DNA of 64,000 bases from Trifolium pratense (lineage: Eukaryota; Streptophyta; Magnoliopsida; Fabales; Fabaceae). Where the stretch lies: assembly GCF_020283565.1 (NCBI RefSeq), contig NC_060065.1, positions 56,643,489 through 56,707,488 on the forward strand, in the 5' to 3' direction. Position numbers and translations under genes: made by a program. The notes under the pieces are model-generated. The model was given only the letters and a program-made list of their open reading frames with translations, did not search any database and was not told the origin of the DNA. Shown one piece after another: positions 25,399-37,589 of this stretch (position 1 is the stretch's first letter; each line of letters opens with the position of its first letter).

Positions 25399-27500
25399 GT
25401 TGCATCCTTGCTCCTTATAAAGCCTATGAAATGGCACCTCGTGTAAGGATGTGTATTTAACTCTAATGGCAGTTTGTAAACCATCATTTTTTTTATTTAT
25501 ATAATGTTTGTAATTAGACAACTTTTCTTTTTCATTTATTATTTTATTAGTCTAATGTTTTAGCTTATTTGTTTCTTATTTTCTTTTTCATTTATTATTT
25601 TATATAAATAAGGTAAAAGATTTGTATAAAAAATTGTTGATTAATGGGAATATAATTAATTATTTTCATGTGAATAAGTTGAAGAGGATAAAAGAGACTT
25701 CTATTTATTGATTTTGAAGTGCCTTAAAATTTATATAGATCGAGGGTATATTGATGTTGGAGGCATTCAATTAAAAGAGGACAATCCAAATAATTTAGAA
25801 ATATAAATATGTGTCTCATTTTTAAATACTATATTGTCTACAATGTGTAGGTGATCTACTTGATCTCGATCAAGAGAAATATATAAACAAAAACAAAGTA
25901 GAAATTAAAATAAGTTTTTTTTTTTTTGTAGTTGACACTCAAGTCATGCGGTTCTTATAATTGTAATACATGCAAGCAGTTATATTGATTCAACTTGACG
26001 GTTGTCCAAATATATAATCTTCATGCATTTATCGTATAACACTTGCCTAAATCTGGATGGTTCAATATGAGTATATATGAATTTTAATGGACGGTCCTAT
26101 TATAATCTACGCATGCCATCTTATTCTTACAACCATAAAATGAATCGATGAAAAGAATTGTGCTAAAAACATGTTAGTTTAGAAATTGTGCTAAATACTT
26201 TTTCCTCCCACTTAAAATTGTACTAAAAACTTTCTAAATTAAATTAAAAAAAGACAAAAATTATTAAATAAAAATTGTTGATTCTCATTTGTCAAAATAA
26301 ATTTTAGAAATTATTAAAACCGTAGATGTTAAAATATATTTACATATATTTAGAAAATATAATCACACATATATTTAAACATATTTACACACAACTAAAA
26401 TTCACCAATAATTCAAAAATTATTAATTTAATTTACATAATAATATAACTTTTTGGATAAATTAAGTACATATTCTAAAAGAATGTTTACGTTACGGCTG
26501 AAAATAAAATAGTGGAATATTTATAAGAATAAGATGACATTTTTTTAAGTAAATAAGAAGATGACACATGTTAAATCTTAAATTCATCTATAAGACTTTC
26601 TTTACCTTAACCAAATAACTAAACCTAAATTCAAATATATAAATCTTCGTCCAAACTTATATATTGACAACAACAAATATTCATGTTTATATAATATAAT
26701 AAGAAAATAAATGTTCAAGAAAATATTAAATAAGAGGGACAAAAACTAACAATAATTTTGAAGAGACACAAACCTCACCAAGAAAAAGAAAAACAAACCA
26801 AAAACAAAAGGACCAAGCAAAAAAAAAAAGTGAACCAAACAATAGACTAAAAAATTGGGACTAATAAAGTTGGAATAAAATTTCACCAAGTGAATAAGTG
26901 AGAATAAACTCCAAGAAAACCAGAGATGAGTAAGTAGATAAGCTATTTGGAACCTTAAATTGCATAGAACGTAGTAAGCAAAATATGCTATTTGATACAT
27001 AATTTTCAAAAAATGAGAACACGTGGAACAAATAGTCAAAGCCACCATATATGAATCATATTCTATAATCAAAACTTTTTTTAACATTTCTCATGAGCAA
27101 TATTGTCTAGAAGTATAATTAGGTATGCCTCCAACTCTTATTGAAAATAATAAAATAAGGGATACATCAAAAATAAAAAACAAAGTGACATTTGACTATA
27201 AAATTGCAACTCATATAAAGAAAACTAAAATCTTATATTATTACACTAATAAAATAAAAAAATGATACATCCTTTCAAACTTATGAAATATTATAAGAAA
27301 TCTATTACATTAAAATGTAAACAAACTACGATATAAATTAATAAAAAATCTAATATTTCTAAACAACTTTTTTTTTACTCATATACTAATATTAAATATA
27401 ATCATATTTTAAAATAATATCTATTATTTAACTATATGTGATTATAGTTATCACAATTATTATTTTTTATTTATAAAAATATTTTAATTATATATTTTAA
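25399..27500. other. Helitron interior, right part
   Basis: AT-rich, no recognisable gene. A 113-codon minus-strand open stretch (26746-27087) is hydrophobic and low-complexity, with no family features; I do not call it a gene. Confidence 0.5.
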
Positions 27501-27934
27501 TCAAACCCGTGCAACGCACGGGTTTATCCCTAGTATTCATACAAAAGTGAGTTGAACAAAGAATTTGAGTGTAAAAATCAATTATAGAATGAGAAGCTAC
27601 AATTTCTAGCTTCAAGTAGAATCAATTCTGGAGGCAGAATCAATTCTACTTTTGAGAAACCAAACAAGCCAAAATTAATTCTACAGGTCTAGAATCAATT
27701 CTGGCTACTCCAGAATTGAAACCAAACATACACATATAATATATCCTGATGCATTTTGAAAGTTATGTTAGAAATCATAAAAATTTATAAATTACTTTGA
27801 AATCTTGAAAATCTGTGTTAAAAATCCATTACAATCATGTATTAAGAATCTTAGTCTTTTAAAATCTCAATATAAGGTAAGATAATGGAATTGAAACTTC
27901 AACAAACTCTACACTCAACTTACATCCTTTTACC

Positions 27935-28240
27935 AAGATTGCATTGGTAGTATTATCATTGGTCGTGAGATTGATGATAGACAAATTTGGAGTGTTTTTC
28001 CTGTCGCCACTACTTGTTGGAGTTGGATTTGGCGGTTATAAATTATTGAAAATCCGAAACATTTTTGTTGGTTGGTGATGCATGCTAGTCTTCCTACGAA
28101 TGACTTTAGATGTGGTGCGTCTAATACTTCTTCTCGAAATTTAACGCACCACATCTAATACTTCTCATAGATGTTGTGCGTCCATTGAGAGTGACACGCT
28201 CGCATACTCTTTGGGGTTGTCTTAACACAATATCTATCTA
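27935..28240 (+). mobile_element. LINE fragment (RT-associated zinc-binding region)
   Basis: Plus-strand translation carries REIDDRQIWSVFP, KHFCWLVMHASLPTNDFRCG and ESDTLAYSLG with stops and frame breaks. This matches the zf-RVT region at the C-terminus of plant L1-type LINE proteins (W...P.K...F.WL..H..LPTN..R). It is a small dead remnant. Confidence 0.75.
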
Positions 28241-28647
28241 GAGGTTTTCTTGTCATGCAGGATTGCGAGTTTGGTTTAAACACCATGCACTATGAGGACG
28301 AATACTAAGTTCATAGTAACTTGTATTGAAATTTGAAGGAATCCTCAAATAAAAACGATATGATACTGCTACCGTATTTCAAATTATCAAAGTTTCTTTC
28401 TTCTATAGATCAGAGGGTTAAAACAAAAAACATAAATCACTATGCAATATTGCAATTGTTAATTATAAACAGCCACAAGATAGAAAATGAAATCTTATGC
28501 TTTGTTGAAAGCAAGCAAAAGAGGAAACAGAAATTTCAAAGTAAATAGTATCAGCAAAGACATCTTTACTTCATTATGCTATGAAATTTTCCTTTTGATT
28601 TTCCAACTAGCTTTAAATAACATAATCAAAACAATATATTGATTGGA

Positions 28648-30425
28648 TTACCAATGCATTCTAACACAACTTATGCTATTTCTTTTGGCCATGATTTCAT
28701 CAAATGGAACCCTTTTCTTGAGCTCAGGTCTTTGCTTGGGAGCACTGTGAGACCTTACTACTCTTGCCTTAGATGAATGAGTATTAGCCATGTAGTTAGG
28801 AAAATTGGCGTAAGGCAAGAACAAGGCTGTCTCTCCAGAAACACTCCTCTCCGGAGTATTAGTTTGCGTAAAATTGGCTAATCTAGGAGTGCTATGAGCC
28901 GTGTATAGCTTACGTTCATTGTTGACATTATCGACGGACCAATCAAAATCTTGAGAATTTGGGCATTCGTGAACTGAAATTCGACGTGGAATTGGATAAG
29001 GACGAGAGGATGATGTTGCTTCATAGTAATCATGCAGATCATCTCCAGATTCAGACATTGTAGATCTCGAACGAGGCCTGTGAGGATCAACCACAACAAT
29101 TTTCGGGTTTGGAGCAAATTTACTTGACGAATTTGGAAGCCATTTATTGGGTTGTTCATTTCTAGTTTCATCAAATGTTTGCTGCAAGAGTAGAAAAAAC
29201 ACACACACACATAAGACTAAGTAAATAAGACTAAATATTTGATGAAATCTATTTGACTTGGCATGCATGAATCATTCATTATCAAGAAATCATTTTAATT
29301 ACCACATGTTTTCGCCCACGGATTTCTGACTGATATATGTTCTCCTTGTCGATGGAATTACGAGCTCGCCTTGACCGGATAACAGCTTGAGCTCTCATGA
29401 GTGCTTGCATCCTGTGAAGTGTTGCAGCAACCCTTTTTCGAACTAGGTATCCTCTAACAAGAGCTTGTATCTTAACAAGTGCTTTTAGCGCTCTAAGAGC
29501 CTTTCGCGCCTGAATGAAACAATGATATAAAGAATTTGAATTGAATTGCTAACAGAACAAAATATAAATTACTATAGCAGAACAAAATGCTTGCATTAGA
29601 TGATGATACTGATTAGCTAGGTGTTGAAATTAGCCATGAATAAATGGATCACAGATTAAGATTATTATTAAGCATATAAGTAGAACATTATGAATTAAGA
29701 CAGTTATTTCAAATCAATGACCAAAAATTCAAAAAGGTACTGTTCCATCATAAAAAAAAGCATGTGTCACAAAGTATGAAAAGTCGACACAGACACTGGA
29801 TATGACACTTACACCGACACTAGTAAAAATTTGAAAAAATGAATATATTGAAGGCAATCATTCATATCTATGTCGTCCAATCGATCAAAAGTGTAAGTGT
29901 TACAGAGGTTACAAAGACAAAGTTAATTACAAGCATCACCATTAACAAAACAATCAAATTCAGCAAATTTTGTTAATTTGTGGAAACAAAAAACAGACAA
30001 CAACTTATGAGGAAAAAAACAAACATCCCTAAAACAAATTTAATATGAACTTCACTATAATACAAAAGTTGGTCACATTTACATACCAAATAGCCTCTGA
30101 AAAAAGTTTGGATCTTTACAGCAGCCAACTTCTCCCTGCTTCCAAAAAACAATCTGCCACTTCCATGGCTTAATGACCTCAGCAAAATTGCATTTTTTCT
30201 ATGCTCATTCTGTTTTTCAGCAACATAGGATTTGTACCAAGCATTAGCATCAAATGCTGCAGCATTGGTTTGAGGAATGTGATTCTGATAATCAATGTGA
30301 TTATCATCTTTCCCTGATCTTTTCTTCTCCTTCTTGTCAAAAACCAATGGACCTGATTTGTTACTATGTTCCTTTTCTTTCTTCAATCCAAACAACCCCT
30401 TTAACCACCTAGAAGCTTTTCCCAT
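28648..30425 (-). CDS. IQ67-domain (IQD) calmodulin-binding protein
   Basis: Plant-specific scaffold that binds calmodulin and usually sits on microtubules, plasma membrane or nucleus. Exons on the minus strand: 30087-30425 (113 codons), 29303-29509 (69) and 28648-29181 (177 plus stop), total 359 residues, all phase-0 junctions with GT-AG. N-terminus MGKASRWLKGLFGLKK is typical. The IQ67 region spans about residues 99-166: AAVKIQTFFRGYL then ARKALRALKALVKIQALVRG then YLVRKRVAATLHRMQALMRA, giving IQ motifs with basic/hydrophobic calmodulin contacts. The phase-0 intron inside the first IQ motif is a hallmark of the family. The Ser/Pro/Arg-rich C-terminus ends RNSISCVRMHW. Closest in style to the IQD22-24 group; exact orthologue not assigned. 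Confidence 0.95.
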
Positions 30426-31697
30426 GTTTAAACTTTTTTTGTGTGTGTCACAATCTGAATGAAGTTTGAAACAATGTCAAAAAGTTAAACTCAAATGTGA
30501 AAAAAAATGACAAGTGTTATGAACAAGTGTAATAACACAATGAACACAAGTGGTGCCTAATGCAGTATAATATATAGAAAATTGACACAATTTTTTGTTT
30601 TTAAAAAAAGATGAACAAGAACAAAGTGGAATTTAGTGCCAGAATAATGTTGCCAAATAATAATTTAGCAGAAACTATACCACAAATATAAATATAAACA
30701 CTACAATGATATAATAATATAATAATAATAACCAGAATCATCATTGTTTTTATTTTTTTTACACAGAATCATCAAATTTTAAAATAATAGTATAATAAAT
30801 TAAATATTAAAGGACAAATCTTATTCTGACACACATGATGAAGATATAAGACAAAAGTTAAACATCAAAAACAAAGAACAAAGATGAAATTGAAAAAGTA
30901 GTAATAATTACTAGAAAAAAGCCTAGGAAGATCTTCTTTAAATTCAAAAAATATTGAAACACCACAAAAAATTCCCATTTTCTCACTCCAATAATAATCA
31001 CAATTACCCTACAAAAAAACACAATAATTCCCATTTTCTCATGCTTAAAAATTTATTTTTGATCCTAATCATAGAAATAAAAATTGAATCTTTTCTGGTT
31101 GAAAGTTCAAACCTTTCAGTTTGAGTATGACCCTTTTAGGCTCTGATAATAGGGTGAAATGGGTTTTGAGAATTTGGATTTTTTAACTTGTGCTGGAAAA
31201 GATCTTTGAACAGTGATTGCAGAAAATTTTCTTGCTGACAATGACAGTTTCTCTGTGAAAGTTGATTCAGTTTTTTCTGATATGAGACTGATACAATACT
31301 TGATGAAAAGGACTTTACCAAATGGAGTTAGAAACAAGAACCCATCAATGGAATTTTTTCATGGATGATGCAATTTCCAATGGCTTTGTTTGACTCCTTG
31401 GAGTACACAAAATTAATACCACGTGATTTGATTATTAATCTTACTATTTATTACTATCTCATTTTGTTCATTCAAATTTTGAATGTATTTTGCTTGCTTG
31501 TTTATTTTCAAACTAACTAGTAGTAATTCACGTTTTTTTTTTTTTTTTGTTGATACTGGTTTTAATTTTAGACTTATGCATGCATAAAGATAGGAACGGA
31601 TTACGGTCAAAAAGGATTTATATAAATATCAAAATTTTAAGGATATGCACAAAGATGTGGATGTTGGGAAAAAATATAAGTGAGTCGGTTTTTTTTA
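30426..31697. other. IQD promoter and possible 5' UTR exon
   Basis: Upstream of the IQD start. A minus-strand open stretch of low AT content (31116-31337) could be a leader exon; it has no protein family signal. Poly-A/T tracts are frequent and no firm TATA box is picked. Region 31400-31690 shows nothing recognisable. Confidence 0.4.
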
Positions 31698-32103
31698 GTT
31701 TGAATTAGCTTATTTTTGAGCTTATCTAAACGACTTATGCAATATAAATTAAATTTTATATTATTTTATAAGTTCAATAAAAATTGTATTTTTTTTATAA
31801 GCTATTTTATCATAGAGCTCGTTTGGCCCGATTTTTTTTAGAGCTTATGCAATATAAATTATGTTTTATGTTATTTTATAAGTTCACACTAGTGAAAATT
31901 GTAATTTTATAAGCTATTTTATCATAAACTACCTTGAGAAACATATAATAGTATATAAAAATTGCATAAGCTGTTTGCATAAGCTATAAAAAAAAGCTAA
32001 AAAAGTCGGGTCAAACGGACCCATAAACTACGTTGACAAACTTATAATAATACATAAAAATTGTATAAAATATTTGCAAACTCAAAAATAAGTTAATCCA
32101 AAC
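31698..32103. mobile_element. hAT-like non-autonomous element
   Basis: Ends gtttgaattagcttattttt and aaaaataagttaatccaaac are inverted repeats with few mismatches. The interior repeats agcttatgcaatataaatta (31734, 31850) and contains a second edge-like word (gagctcgtttggcccgattt), so it may be two nested copies. TSD unclear. Confidence 0.6.
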
Positions 32104-32349
32104 AGGCCCAATATATAGTATTATTGTAGGGCATTTCTCTAAAAAATGATAAGATATGAGAGCATAATTAAGGTATAAGATTTTATGTTTAAGCTAGTGC
32201 ACTCACCAAGTACCCTAGTTAAGATTGCTAAAAAAATTACACCAGTTAAGAAAGTAAAAAAAAGAAATAAAAGAAAAGATATGCAATGAAAAACCTAAAA
32301 TTTATATTTTTAAGGTGTTGGTCTATAAAACTTTAAAAAAAATATATAT

Positions 32350-32412
32350 GTTTTACTTTTTCTTAATAAGTGTGATTTTTTTATTTTCCCTTATAATTTG
32401 GGACGGAGGGAG
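32350..32412. mobile_element. Stowaway-type MITE, right half only
   Basis: Right end cttataatttgggacggagg followed by TA, identical to that of the complete copy at 32607-32902; the left half is missing. Confidence 0.65.
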
Positions 32413-32606
32413 TACATATGTTCATATGATATTGTTATTTTTATGCGTCTTTTCTAAACTTTGAGATTAAACTTGTCAGGAGGCAAGTGAATTCGACTGC
32501 TCATACTCTTATTAGGGCGGCCAATTTTTGAGCAAATTTCCATAACTTTGGTCACAAATTCTATAACAAAGCACAAAATTTGTTAGTGGTGAGGGATTTG
32601 GATAGA

Positions 32607-32902
32607 CTCCCTCCGTCCGAAATTATAAGGGAAAAAATCTTATTTTTTTGTCCTAAATTATAAGGGAAAACTATTTTCAAGAATGTTTTTTCCTTAATAT
32701 CATAAAATTTAATGCAAATTTCATTTAATTTTCTCTCTCCTATTTTCTTAATAAACAACAACTAATAAGAATTGCTTTTACATCTTCTCATACAACTTAT
32801 TCCAAGGAAAACCCAAAAAAACATATTTCAAATTATCTTGTTTTACTTTTTCTTAATAAGTGTGATTTTTGTTTTTTCCCTTATAATTTGGGACGGAGGG
32901 AG
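32607..32902. mobile_element. Stowaway-type MITE (Tc1/mariner)
   Basis: Inverted ends ctccctccgtccgaaattat and ataatttgggacggagggag, about 296 bp, with TA on the right edge (the left edge TA is two bases off). Internal copies of ataagggaaaa and ttttcccttat pair across the element. Confidence 0.85.
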
Positions 32903-32960
32903 TATGCTATAAGTTCTGGGTTCGATTTCCAGCTCATTGTAAACCAAAAAAAAAAAAAAA
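32903..32960 (+). mobile_element. SINE 3' fragment
   Basis: ctgggttcgatttccagctc followed by attgtaaacc and a poly-A tail. The same 3' end is seen at 42085-42120. It contains the pol III B box GGTTCGATTTCC. Confidence 0.55.
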
Positions 32961-35350
32961 CACAGAATTTGTGTTTAAAATATTACACCGATGCAAATTA
33001 TCCTTTATTAGAAGTCTATTATTAAATAAGTCTACGTGTAAAAAGATAAATTATGAGTTAGTTTACAAAATTGTCCTTAATTAATGATATAAAAAACTAA
33101 ATTGAAGAATTGAAAGAAGAGAGAGTAATAAATAATTAAAGGTATAATAGGAAAACTAGCATTAAATACTTTATTGATAATATATAGTGACTTATAATTT
33201 GGTACACTCTTTGGTACACTCTTTTAGCTGAATAGCATTCATTAAGATCAAGATTTCATCTCTACGCATCAAAAACAACAAGCCTGCAAAACACATTTTT
33301 CTAACAAAAAAGTACACTCCTAAACTTTTCCTCCTCCCAAATAAACAATCGCCTACGCCCGCATATGGGGTACATTTAACCCAACGAGAATAACAACAAT
33401 CTTCTAATGGTAATTGCTCTTTTCTCCCTTGATGCATTGCTCTAAATTGCTCCCTCCATCAACTCACCGGAAGATATTTTTCGGTAATATAAAATTTTAT
33501 TGATAGATATCCGACCGATAGTGTATTTTTGCCTATGCGGGCAATGCAGGGAAGGAGAGCAACCGCTGCCTCTTCTAAGAAAAATTCTCTACCCCCCTCC
33601 TTCCCAAATTTTCATTTTCGCCATTGTGTAAAATTTTCTGAACCCATTTTTCAAAAAAATTTTGCAGTTAAAAATAATATTTGAACTAGGAAAACATCGA
33701 AAAACATGTTCTGAAGTTTTTTCGCAAGGGCAAAAATGAAAATTCCGGTGGCGGGGAGTCTTCCTCTTTCTAATAGTGTATTTAGCCCACCATCTTGAGA
33801 TTCAAGTGCGAGATGACCAAAGAAGGCTTGAAAACTTATTTGGGCCTGAATATGAAAGCCCAAATCCGAATGGATGTTGTATTTCGTGCCATTGCTTTCT
33901 ACACCTGATCGTTCATGACACTACTAACGTGTTTCGTCCTCTTCAGCAATGAAGAAGAGATCCTTCTAGCAATTGAAGTTTTTTGGAGTACAAGACTAAC
34001 AACTAATCTCTGATTTTTGGACCTAGTACCCTAGTAGTATAGTAGTTAATTATTTTTCGGAATTCAATCATACGGTCGGGTTTTTAATCTTAATGGTCAA
34101 AATCAGTGATTTTTGGACCTAGTAGTATAGTAGTTAATTATTTTTAGGAAGAAAACTAAAATTATACATTGATATTCTAAAACGACTTACATTTTGGTAA
34201 AAAAAAATTTCCCAAAATGACTTACTTTTTAGAATGGAGGGGAGTATTTAACTATACAACTATGCTATTAGTACGAAGGGTTGGTAAACGAAAGGCAAGA
34301 ATTAGGCATTAAAAAAATAATAAAAAGAACAAACACATAAGGTTTGGTTGGAGCGGAAATCGGGTTGCAACTGTGTTATAAATTTAAGGGTTATGATTCA
34401 TTCTTGCTTTTCTTTTCGTGCTAACAAGCATTTTTCTTAACTAAATGAGCTTATATGCTATAAGCTATAAGCTAGCTTATACTAGTATGTTCTTTTTGTT
34501 AGCTCCACTTTTTCAACAAATTACTTATTTAATTGCATGTTACTAATGTGTCAAAAAAAATTGCATGTTACTAACTCATTATTACTAACACAAATTTTAC
34601 AACATACTATATTTTTGGTCATGCATGCAATGATTCAAGCTAGTGCATATATCGGTGGCCAAGTATATGGTGAAATATTTCATAAAGTTTTTTATGATGC
34701 ACAAATCATGAATACTATTATAACGAATATAAATTTTATAAAATTTACTATTGAATTAAAATTTTATATTATGTAGTTATTTTGAGCTGAGAACTTTTTG
34801 TGCTCGAGCATTGCTTTTAAAAAAACCAGGAAATGTGGTATGGACAAAAGTAGGGATGAGTAGTAGTGGTTAGTACGACATAAATTGCATGGAAACAACA
34901 ATGAAATTATTTCATTTTGAGAATGAAATAAACATTGAACAATTCATAAAATATTTTGAACTTGAATATCATTTTTCGATTAAATTTAAATATTCATAAG
35001 ACATTTTTGAATTTTTAATTAATTTTATAAAAAAAGTATGTTTGACAATTATATTAAAATGAATTTACTTTTTCACTAATATATTTATAAATATATAGAA
35101 AAAATTGTGTCAAAATTGTACTCCAACTTCACATGGAATAAGTCATATGATATAATAATTATGTTATTGAAATGTTAACTCTGCTCGAAACTATCTGTCA
35201 AAAAAAAAAAATTGTGTGAAACTATTGCATGTTCTTAGTTTAATCTCCACAAAAACGAATGTGTCAAGAATCGAACTTTTTTCATACGCATGTGTCAAGA
35301 ATCGAACTTTGACCACTTAGGAATTTGTTGGTTATTTAATTTGTGTTGTA
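32961..35350. other. Intergenic, no gene recognised
   Basis: A somewhat less AT-rich part (33190-33960) has short minus-strand frames (33192-33437, 33651-33863) without family resemblance. The rest is AT-rich. Nothing else could be supported. Confidence 0.45.
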
Positions 35351-35356
35351 GATGTA

Positions 35357-35479
35357 CTCCATCCGTTCCAAAATATAAGCAAAAGTTGGTCAACAAAAAC
35401 AAATGTATTTGACCCAAATCTTTAACCAAATACATCAAGTTTCTTTGACTCGCTTTTACTTATATTTTGGGACAGAGAA
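35357..35479. mobile_element. Short Stowaway-type MITE
   Basis: Inverted ends ctccatccgttccaaaatat and atattttgggacagagaa, 123 bp, flanked by TA on both sides (35355-35356 and 35480-35481). Confidence 0.85.
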
Positions 35480-36385
35480 TACAATATAAGATAAATAAAA
35501 GCAATATAGTCGCTTGACATGGTGATTACTCTTTGACTAACAAAGGGGCTCCCCCATTAGAATTAGAATATTTATATTGGCGAAAGTGCCTCAAATTGTT
35601 GCCGTCTCCCACAAATTAATGTTGCTTTTTTGTATTTGTCAGTAGAGATATCAAACCCTAGTTGACGAGTTTCACAAACTTGACCCACCTCAAATATGAA
35701 TGCTATGCAATATATATAAAAAAAATTACCCTCTTCTACTCTAATTTTACATGAATAATTATACTTGGTTTACATTGTAAAAGTATTTTTATTATTAAAA
35801 TTTGTTTTAATTTTACCTATTAACAAGAAGAAGTCTAGTGGTGTTGGTTTGAGTTCTTGGAGTGGTGCCAATTTCGGTGGGTTAGTCCATACATAGCAAA
35901 AAAAAAAACACTCTGACTTTAAATAAACCCCGCAAGTGGGCGGTGGGATTGGTCCCCTCAAATTAGTCGGTTTTAGAGCCGGATACCGAATTTTAAAAAA
36001 ACAAGAAGAGGTAAAAGAATTTTCATATAGATAATTCTATGCATTATGTGGAAACAATGAATTTAAATGTAAAAAAATTGTCTTCATTATTTTTCAAAAA
36101 TACATAATTTTTAATTATTATTTCATTTTCTCTTTATCATCATGATGATTCACTTCAAATTTCTCTTATAATAATAGTAAAATAAAATTAAACACATTTT
36201 AGAAAATAAAAATAGAAAATATTTTTACAAAAGAAACGGATCCTTAATTTCACAAGGTTAAACTCTAAATTGAATAACTCAATTGTTAAAACATTTAGAT
36301 CTAAAAAAAACTTAATTGTTAACACATTATTTATTTTGTATTGAAAATTTAAAAACTTAAGTTTACTTTTGAATTATTATAGTAT
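35480..36385. other. Intergenic, nothing recognised
   Basis: AT-rich; no coding, repeat or RNA signal beyond simple runs. Confidence 0.5.
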
Positions 36386-36389
36386 AGGT

Positions 36390-36566
36390 ACGAAGTTTTC
36401 ACCACCCGATTAACAGTGACTAATCTTTTGTCGAAAAACATATGGGGAACATACACAAAATGAGTTTCTTGTTCCTCAATCAGGTTTTGTACGCAAGAGT
36501 CGGAGATCAAACATCCTGTGACCGACCACAAGTTTAAGGGGTTTAAATTATTTACCACTTGAACCA
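36390..36566 (-). mobile_element. tRNA-derived SINE
   Basis: Minus strand begins attggttcaagtggtaaat (A box TGGTTCAAGTGG, 36553-36564) and has a B-box-like GTTTGATCTCC about 50 bases later, then a non-tRNA body. TSD not identified, so the 3' boundary is approximate. Confidence 0.6.
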
Positions 36567-37430
36567 ATCTATTGTTGGTAAACTCGTCATTTTAAATTAA
36601 GAGTGAAAATGGAAAACAAAATTTACAAAACTTTCTAAAAGCAAATAAAGTGCTGGAATATTTTTTTTCTGCCGTCAACAACATCTATGAGTGTGTCCAT
36701 CTATATTTGCAAGTGAAACACATACATTAAAGAATGAAAAAATTGAACTCTCACCCACTTAAAAACATATATGATTACTTGTTTGGCTATATAGGAATGG
36801 AAGGGTTGAGTCAAAGAACAAAAGTTTAAAATGAATAGGTTGATCCATTATATTGCATATATATTCACCTACAATAATTAAATTAATATAACACTTTTTC
36901 TTCCTATATGTACATGGCTTCTTCAGAGGATTTTCTAGCTAAAACTACTCAGCCTATAATGGTGGATCCAATTCAAGAGATGAAAGAAAACATGGTGAAG
37001 ATGAAGGTGATAATAACTCCATAATTTGTTTTTTTTCTATCTTCTACAACTTCTTAATTACGGCACACAGGCTCAAGCCAGGCAACATAACTTAATTATT
37101 GATGAAGCCTATTTTATCTTCAATGGAATTTTGAGAGATATATTACTTATACATATATTATGATTAGGATGCTAGTAATTAATTGAAGTTTATATACAAA
37201 TTTCACTTTATATTATTTATATTTTATATATACATGCTTTAGGTAGAAATTAACAAGGTATTATTAGAAATTTAAATGGAATCGATCAGCTGTAATATTT
37301 TATTTTATTTTATTTTTCAAGTTTTGCACCTGTTTTTGTGTGCATATACTTTAATGAAATTTGGGTTTTATTTTGCACCCTTTTCTAATTTCTTGTGAAT
37401 GTCATTCATGATTTCTTTTAATCTATATAT
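36567..37430. other. Intergenic, nothing recognised
   Basis: Contains a short ATG-led stretch at 36912-37014 (MASSEDFLAKTTQPIMVDPI) that ends in a possible splice donor, but no further exon was found. Otherwise AT-rich. Confidence 0.35.
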
Positions 37431-37442
37431 AAAAGATGCTCG

Positions 37443-37577
37443 TGTCTTCGTTAACTCAGTTGATTGAGACACCGTTTTATATGTAGAAATTGGGGTTCAA
37501 AGTTCAAACCATAACACTCCGATTATTCGTCTTAAGGGTAAAATTTTAACCATTAAACTATCCGTGACAAAAAAAAC
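37443..37577 (+). mobile_element. tRNA-derived SINE with 12-bp TSD
   Basis: tRNA-like head (gttaactcagttgattgaga) and B-box-like gttcaaagttcaaacc, a short body and an A-rich tail. Perfect TSD aaaagatgctcg at 37431-37442 and 37578-37589 proves retroposition. Confidence 0.9.
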
Positions 37578-37589
37578 AAAAGATGCTCG

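Larger units (their letters stand above)
18180..27533 (+). mobile_element. Non-autonomous Helitron (interrupted by an LTR retrotransposon)
   Basis: The 3' end is typical: a hairpin (aacccgtgcaacgcacgggtt, 27503-27523) about 6 bases before the terminal CTAG (27530-27533), followed by host T. Helitrons insert between A and T without duplication. The best 5' end is TC at 18180 after host A, but a start nearer 18220-18235 (before tgatgatgtgtcactctata) cannot be excluded. The word gatgatgtgacactctataa recurs near 18870, and 18260-18460 carries direct repeats of tttaattaaatcattttaat. No Rep/helicase frame is present. Without the nested 5.6-kb element the Helitron is about 3.7 kb. Confidence 0.75.
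18076..27730. mobile_element. Small TIR element (MITE) split by a nested Helitron
   Basis: Left piece 18076-18179 begins tatgtttggttctg and repeats agaattgattttgataga-like words. Right piece 27534-27730 contains matching agaatcaattctgg words in inverse orientation and ends gaaaccaaacata. The outer ends tatgtttggtt and aaccaaacata are inverted repeats flanked by TA-type sequence. The two pieces make sense as one element opened by the Helitron insertion. Confidence 0.6.

Noticed and set aside
26746..27087. 113-codon hydrophobic minus-strand frame
   Set aside because: Low-complexity Phe/Leu translation of AT-rich Helitron DNA, with no motif.
31116..31337. 73-codon frame upstream of the IQD gene
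   Set aside because: Lies where a 5' UTR is expected; an overlapping alternative frame and lack of homology argue against coding.
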